Shown here in pieces: positions 51,124 to 53,652 of a DNA stretch of 53,652 nucleotides (position 1 is the stretch's first letter; each line of letters begins with the position of its first letter). The position numbers and the translations under genes were made by a program. Source of the DNA: Candidatus Cryptobacteroides choladohippi (GTDB lineage Bacteria; Bacteroidota; Bacteroidia; Bacteroidales; UBA932); NCBI GenBank assembly GCA_018065985.1, contig JAGHSF010000047.1, positions 1 to 53,652 of the forward strand. The letters are read 5' to 3'. Below the pieces are notes generated by a model that worked only from the letters and a program-made list of their open reading frames with translations, was not told where the DNA came from and did no database searches.

Positions 51124-52248
51124 CTACCGTTTCTCGAGCCATATTCTTGTCATTGGATCAGACAAGGAGTATGCGTAGCCTTTTCTAGTTAAGATCCCGG
51201 CCTCAATCAGGGCTTTTGCTGCAGATTGAACGGCACTGGCCGACTTGAGATTATGTCTCTTGATAAATGCTCCGGATGTAATGCCTGTTGCTGTCTTCTC
51301 TGCACTTACAGCATAAAGCAGTTCCTTTTGGGACTCGGATATCCCGGCCAGGATTTCCTTGATTTTCGTACCGCATTCGTTAATGTAGTTGTCACTAAAC
51401 AGTTCCGCCTCTTCCTTGGAGCAGATTTCTCCCGAGTCTGTATAGTAAAAGCAGTCGTGCAGTACGCGGTGAACATATAACGTTATGCCTTCAAACAAGT
51501 TGTAAATTACGTCAAAAGCCTCTCTCTTCAGGTTCTTTCCAGATTTTGTAAACTGATTTTGGGCGAAGGAATAATAGCGATCCGGGTCAATGGGCTCCAG
51601 CTGTATCATAGTTGCACTCTGATAGAACGGCCTTTTGTCTGATTGGAACATTTCTGAAAGTATCCTTCGCTCCGATCCGGCAAATATGATATGCGTATTG
51701 GTCAACTTCTGGATTTTTCCCCTAAGTAGTTCCTCCACATTCTTTTCCGGATAGTTGGCGATTCTCTGGAATTCATCAATTGCAATGATGCATGGCCTGT
51801 CGGCGGATTCAAGAAATGCAAAAATCTCGTCCAGCGAGAACCCCGGGCTTTCAACGTCACCAAGTCTGATATTGAAAGTAGGTGTCGCCGTCACCGGGTC
51901 ATAGCCGATGCTCGCCGTCAAGGACTTGAGCGTGGTAAGGAAACTGCGTCTGAGTTTCTCGCTCTTCTGAGCCACAGTGACAAACGCGGCATTTCCCAGT
52001 TCCTTGACAAATTCCTTCAAGGATGATGTATGCAGGATGTCGATGGATACCGTGTAGTAATTGTCCCTGACATCTTCAAGGTCGAAGCAATGGTTGATCA
52101 GGCCTGTCTTGCCTATACGCCTCTGAGCCATAAGGACAACATTCTCCTGGTTCTCGATGCTCTTGAGAAGTTGCTTTGTCTCTGTCTCTCTGTCGCAAAA
52201 GAATTGCGGCGGGATTCTGTTTGTCAGGTAGAATGGGTTTGTTTTCAT
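51124..52248 (-). CDS. AAA+ ATPase (ATPase_2 / archaeal-type ATPase family)
   Basis: A 374-aa STAND-like AAA+ ATPase. After a short PFYLTNRIPPQFFCDRETE start, which is typical of the family, come Walker A AQRRIGKTGLI (41-51) and Walker B CIIAIDEFQR (153-162). IIFAGSERRILSEMF provides sensor 1. A C-terminal winged helix follows (ISESQKELLYAVSAEKTATG and GILTRKGYAYSLSDP). Such proteins are frequent in gut Bacteroidales; the biological role is unknown. No partner nuclease lies beside it, so a defence function is only speculative. Confidence 0.85.
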   Translation of the reverse strand: MKTNPFYLTNRIPPQFFCDRETETKQLLKSIENQENVVLMAQRRIGKTGLINHCFDLEDVRDNYYTVSIDILHTSSLKEFVKELGNAAFVTVAQKSEKLRRSFLTTLKSLTASIGYDPVTATPTFNIRLGDVESPGFSLDEIFAFLESADRPCIIAIDEFQRIANYPEKNVEELLRGKIQKLTNTHIIFAGSERRILSEMFQSDKRPFYQSATMIQLEPIDPDRYYSFAQNQFTKSGKNLKREAFDVIYNLFEGITLYVHRVLHDCFYYTDSGEICSKEEAELFSDNYINECGTKIKEILAGISESQKELLYAVSAEKTATGITSGAFIKRHNLKSASAVQSAAKALIEAGILTRKGYAYSLSDPMTRIWLEKR

Positions 52249-52508
52249 GTCGCGAATATAGCAATTATTTAAATAACATTATTCATTCCGCATAATAATA
52301 TATCTCGTGTTTAACGCACCATAGTATATTAGAAGTAGGTATGCCATATCATTTCCTGGCCATGTAAGCTTCGCGGGAGCTATAAATAGAATCTGTATTG
52401 AAAAGCACACGATAACCCACCATGTTTCTTCTCCTCTCCTGCTTAGTTTGCAGTATGGTATGGTATGCTACGGGTGGCGAGATTCTCAGAAGAAAAAACT
52501 ATACAAAA
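52249..52508. other. Intergenic region, divergent ATPase and blaI genes
   Basis: A/T-rich with no gene seen. TAGTTTGCAG at 52444-52453 repeats the left half of the BlaI-type operator at 52509-52522 and may be a secondary half-site. Confidence 0.4.
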
Positions 52509-52541
52509 TAGTTTGCAAACTAAAAAGATTAGTTATATTTG
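52491..52541 (+). promoter_or_regulatory. BlaI-type operator overlapping the promoter
   Basis: TAGTTTGCAAACTA (52509-52522) is a perfect 14-bp palindrome. Its TTTG (52512-52515) is also the -33 element, followed by an 18-nt spacer and TATATTTG (52534-52541). Just upstream ACTAT-ACAAA-ATAGT (52498-52512) forms a second, overlapping dyad. Repressor bound here would block RNA polymerase. Confidence 0.75.
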
Positions 52542-52565
52542 CATCGGAACCAATACCGATTGCAA

Positions 52566-52931
52566 ATGAAGAAACTTACCGGCAAAGAGGAAATCATCAT
52601 GGAATTCTTCTGGGAGAGAGGGGAGCTGTTCGTCCGCGAACTCCGTGAGCTCTACCAGGATCCGAAACCTCACATCAACACATTGTCCACACAAGTACGT
52701 ACCCTTGACGATGAAGGGTATCTGGGCCATCATGATTATGGTTCGACATACAGATATTTCGCAAAGGTGTCGCGCGACGAGTACACACAGAGCTCGCTGA
52801 TTGGGTTTATAGACAAATACTTCGGCAATTCCTATCTCAACGCTGTGTCCGCCTTGGTAAAGGAAGAGAAGATTACAGTAGAGCAGTTGAAGGAGCTTGT
52901 TGAATTGATAGAAAAAGGAGAACGGAAATGA
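52566..52931 (+). CDS. BlaI/MecI-family transcriptional repressor
   Basis: A 121-aa winged-helix repressor. The ATG at 52566 gives MKKLTGKEEIIMEFFWERGE, the family start; an ORF start at 52539 lies in the -7 element. The recognition-helix region is PHINTLSTQVRTLDDEGYLG (about 39-58), and the C-terminal dimerisation helices are LSTQ-distal (FIDKYFGNSYLNAVSALVKE). In relatives, proteolysis triggered by the M56 sensor relieves repression. It overlaps the sensor gene by 4 bp. Confidence 0.92.
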   Translation: MKKLTGKEEIIMEFFWERGELFVRELRELYQDPKPHINTLSTQVRTLDDEGYLGHHDYGSTYRYFAKVSRDEYTQSSLIGFIDKYFGNSYLNAVSALVKEEKITVEQLKELVELIEKGERK

Positions 52932-53652
52932 TGAATTTCCTTTTATACGAGGGAAAGGTCGCAGTCGTGTTGCTTGTCTTCTACCTGTTCTTCCGTTTCC
53001 TTCTGAAGAAAGAAACCTTCCACCGTTTCAACCGTTGGGTCTTGGTTGGAACAGCCGTCCTGTCATTCGTGCTTCCATTGTGCGTCATCACTATCCACAA
53101 ACAAGTGGAAATGGTGCCGGAAATCAGCGTGTCGAAAAATATTCCTACCATTGTGGAAAGCAGTGAACCATGGTGGCCGATGGCACTTGCAATACTGTTC
53201 TGGGCTGGTGTGGCTTTCGTTCTTGTCCGTATCGCCGTGTCAATTATTTCGATCATGAGAATAATCCGGAAAAGCGAATTGGTGCAGGAATGTGATGGAT
53301 GCAAGGTAGTGGTCACGAAGAGCGATATCGAGCCTTTCAGCTGGATGCGGCATATCGTTCTCTCCAAGGCGGATTGGGAAAGCAACCACTCATCTATACT
53401 TGTCCACGAGAAGGCTCATGTCAAATCAGGGCATTCTATAGAGTTATTGTTAGTCGACATTCTGTCAGCCTTCCAGTGGTTCAATCCTGCAATCTGGATG
53501 CTCAGGTCTGACCTTCAGGAACTTCACGAATATGAGGCGGATGATTCTGTCCTCCGCAACGGCATCGATATCAAAGAATATCAATATCTATTATTAAGAA
53601 AAGCTGTCAGCAAAAGCGGCTACTCAGTTGCCAACAGCTTTAATCACAGTAT
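52928..53652 (+). CDS. M56-family BlaR1-like metallopeptidase sensor (partial)
   Basis: The reading frame is open from ATG 52928 (ATGATG; the second ATG at 52931 is possible) to the window end, about 241 codons, so the C-terminal sensor part is missing. Transmembrane helices are at about 11-27, 37-56 and 84-104. The zinc motif HEKAH (160-164, HExxH) is followed by HEYEADD (200-206), the third-ligand motif of M56 peptidases. With BlaI it forms a repressor-sensor pair; in Bacteroidota such pairs often respond to signals other than beta-lactams and are coupled to TonB-type partners. Confidence 0.92.
   Translation, partial: MMNFLLYEGKVAVVLLVFYLFFRFLLKKETFHRFNRWVLVGTAVLSFVLPLCVITIHKQVEMVPEISVSKNIPTIVESSEPWWPMALAILFWAGVAFVLVRIAVSIISIMRIIRKSELVQECDGCKVVVTKSDIEPFSWMRHIVLSKADWESNHSSILVHEKAHVKSGHSIELLLVDILSAFQWFNPAIWMLRSDLQELHEYEADDSVLRNGIDIKEYQYLLLRKAVSKSGYSVANSFNHS

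Overview
The window looks like a chromosomal segment of a gut-type Bacteroidales. The evidence is that recognisable promoters follow the Bacteroidota pattern TTTG-N19/20-TAnnTTTG, Shine-Dalgarno sequences are almost absent, and many genes encode lipoproteins, a TonB-dependent receptor with a DUF4249 partner, and Bacteroidota-typical families (DUF4838, DUF6807, DUF4923, DUF4250, DUF4491, YolD-like). Genus cannot be fixed from what I see. No rRNA, tRNA, CRISPR array or intact insertion sequence was found.

Layout. 1-1.3 kb: REP-like hairpins flanking a small DUF454 membrane protein gene. 1.3-9.2 kb (minus strand): a tight thrA-thrB-thrC-asd operon (aspartate to threonine) with a secreted GH106-like lipoprotein gene as its last gene. 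9.3-11 kb: a SulP transporter. 11.1-14.7 kb: an AlkZ-related gene divergent from an orphan AbiEi-like (DUF6088) gene, then a glycosyltransferase-esterase pair. 14.9-18.1 kb: a GH30-DUF4838 pair ending in a strong terminator. 18.3 kb: a small acidic-tailed protein. 18.7-23.9 kb (minus): a tightly overlapping operon of two exported Gfo/Idh/MocA oxidoreductases, two DUF6807 (PmoA-like) proteins and a HAD phosphatase, probably an oxidative sugar or glycoside route. It is followed by the 5'-truncated remnant of a large secreted protein gene.

25.4-32.2 kb (plus): TetR regulator, lipoprotein, RND adaptor, RND permease and TolC-like channel, a complete efflux operon. 32.3-36.4 kb (plus): low-molecular-weight phosphotyrosine phosphatase, TonB-dependent receptor, DUF4249 lipoprotein and a half-length DapF-like protein, joined by overlaps. 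36.5-41.7 kb (minus): nitroreductase, esterase, DUF362 ferredoxin-type protein and HrpB helicase. 41.7-42.8 kb: two small plus-strand genes and a small lipoprotein gene broken by a frameshift that still has its promoter and terminator. 43-44.9 kb (minus): a YolD-like protein with a Y-family (UvrX/UmuC-like) polymerase.

44.9-46.2 kb is a gene-poor stretch with nested palindromes. 46.2-48.1 kb (plus): a compact run of small genes including crcB (fluoride exporter), DUF4491 and a short DUF2027/Smr protein. 48.3-53.65 kb is a more A+T-rich accessory stretch: a thioredoxin-fold lipoprotein, a DUF4172-Fic protein with a TCGCAA/TTGCGA motif array around its promoter, a AAA+ ATPase, and a BlaI-type repressor whose palindromic operator covers its own -33 element, followed by an M56 (BlaR1-like) sensor running off the window end.

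A recurring feature is that the -7 element often sits only 4 to 10 nt from the start codon, suggesting very short or absent 5' leaders. The most interesting novel candidates are the exported oxidoreductase/DUF6807 operon, the half-DapF protein at the end of the phosphatase-TonB receptor operon, the Fic operator array and the orphan AbiEi-like gene.
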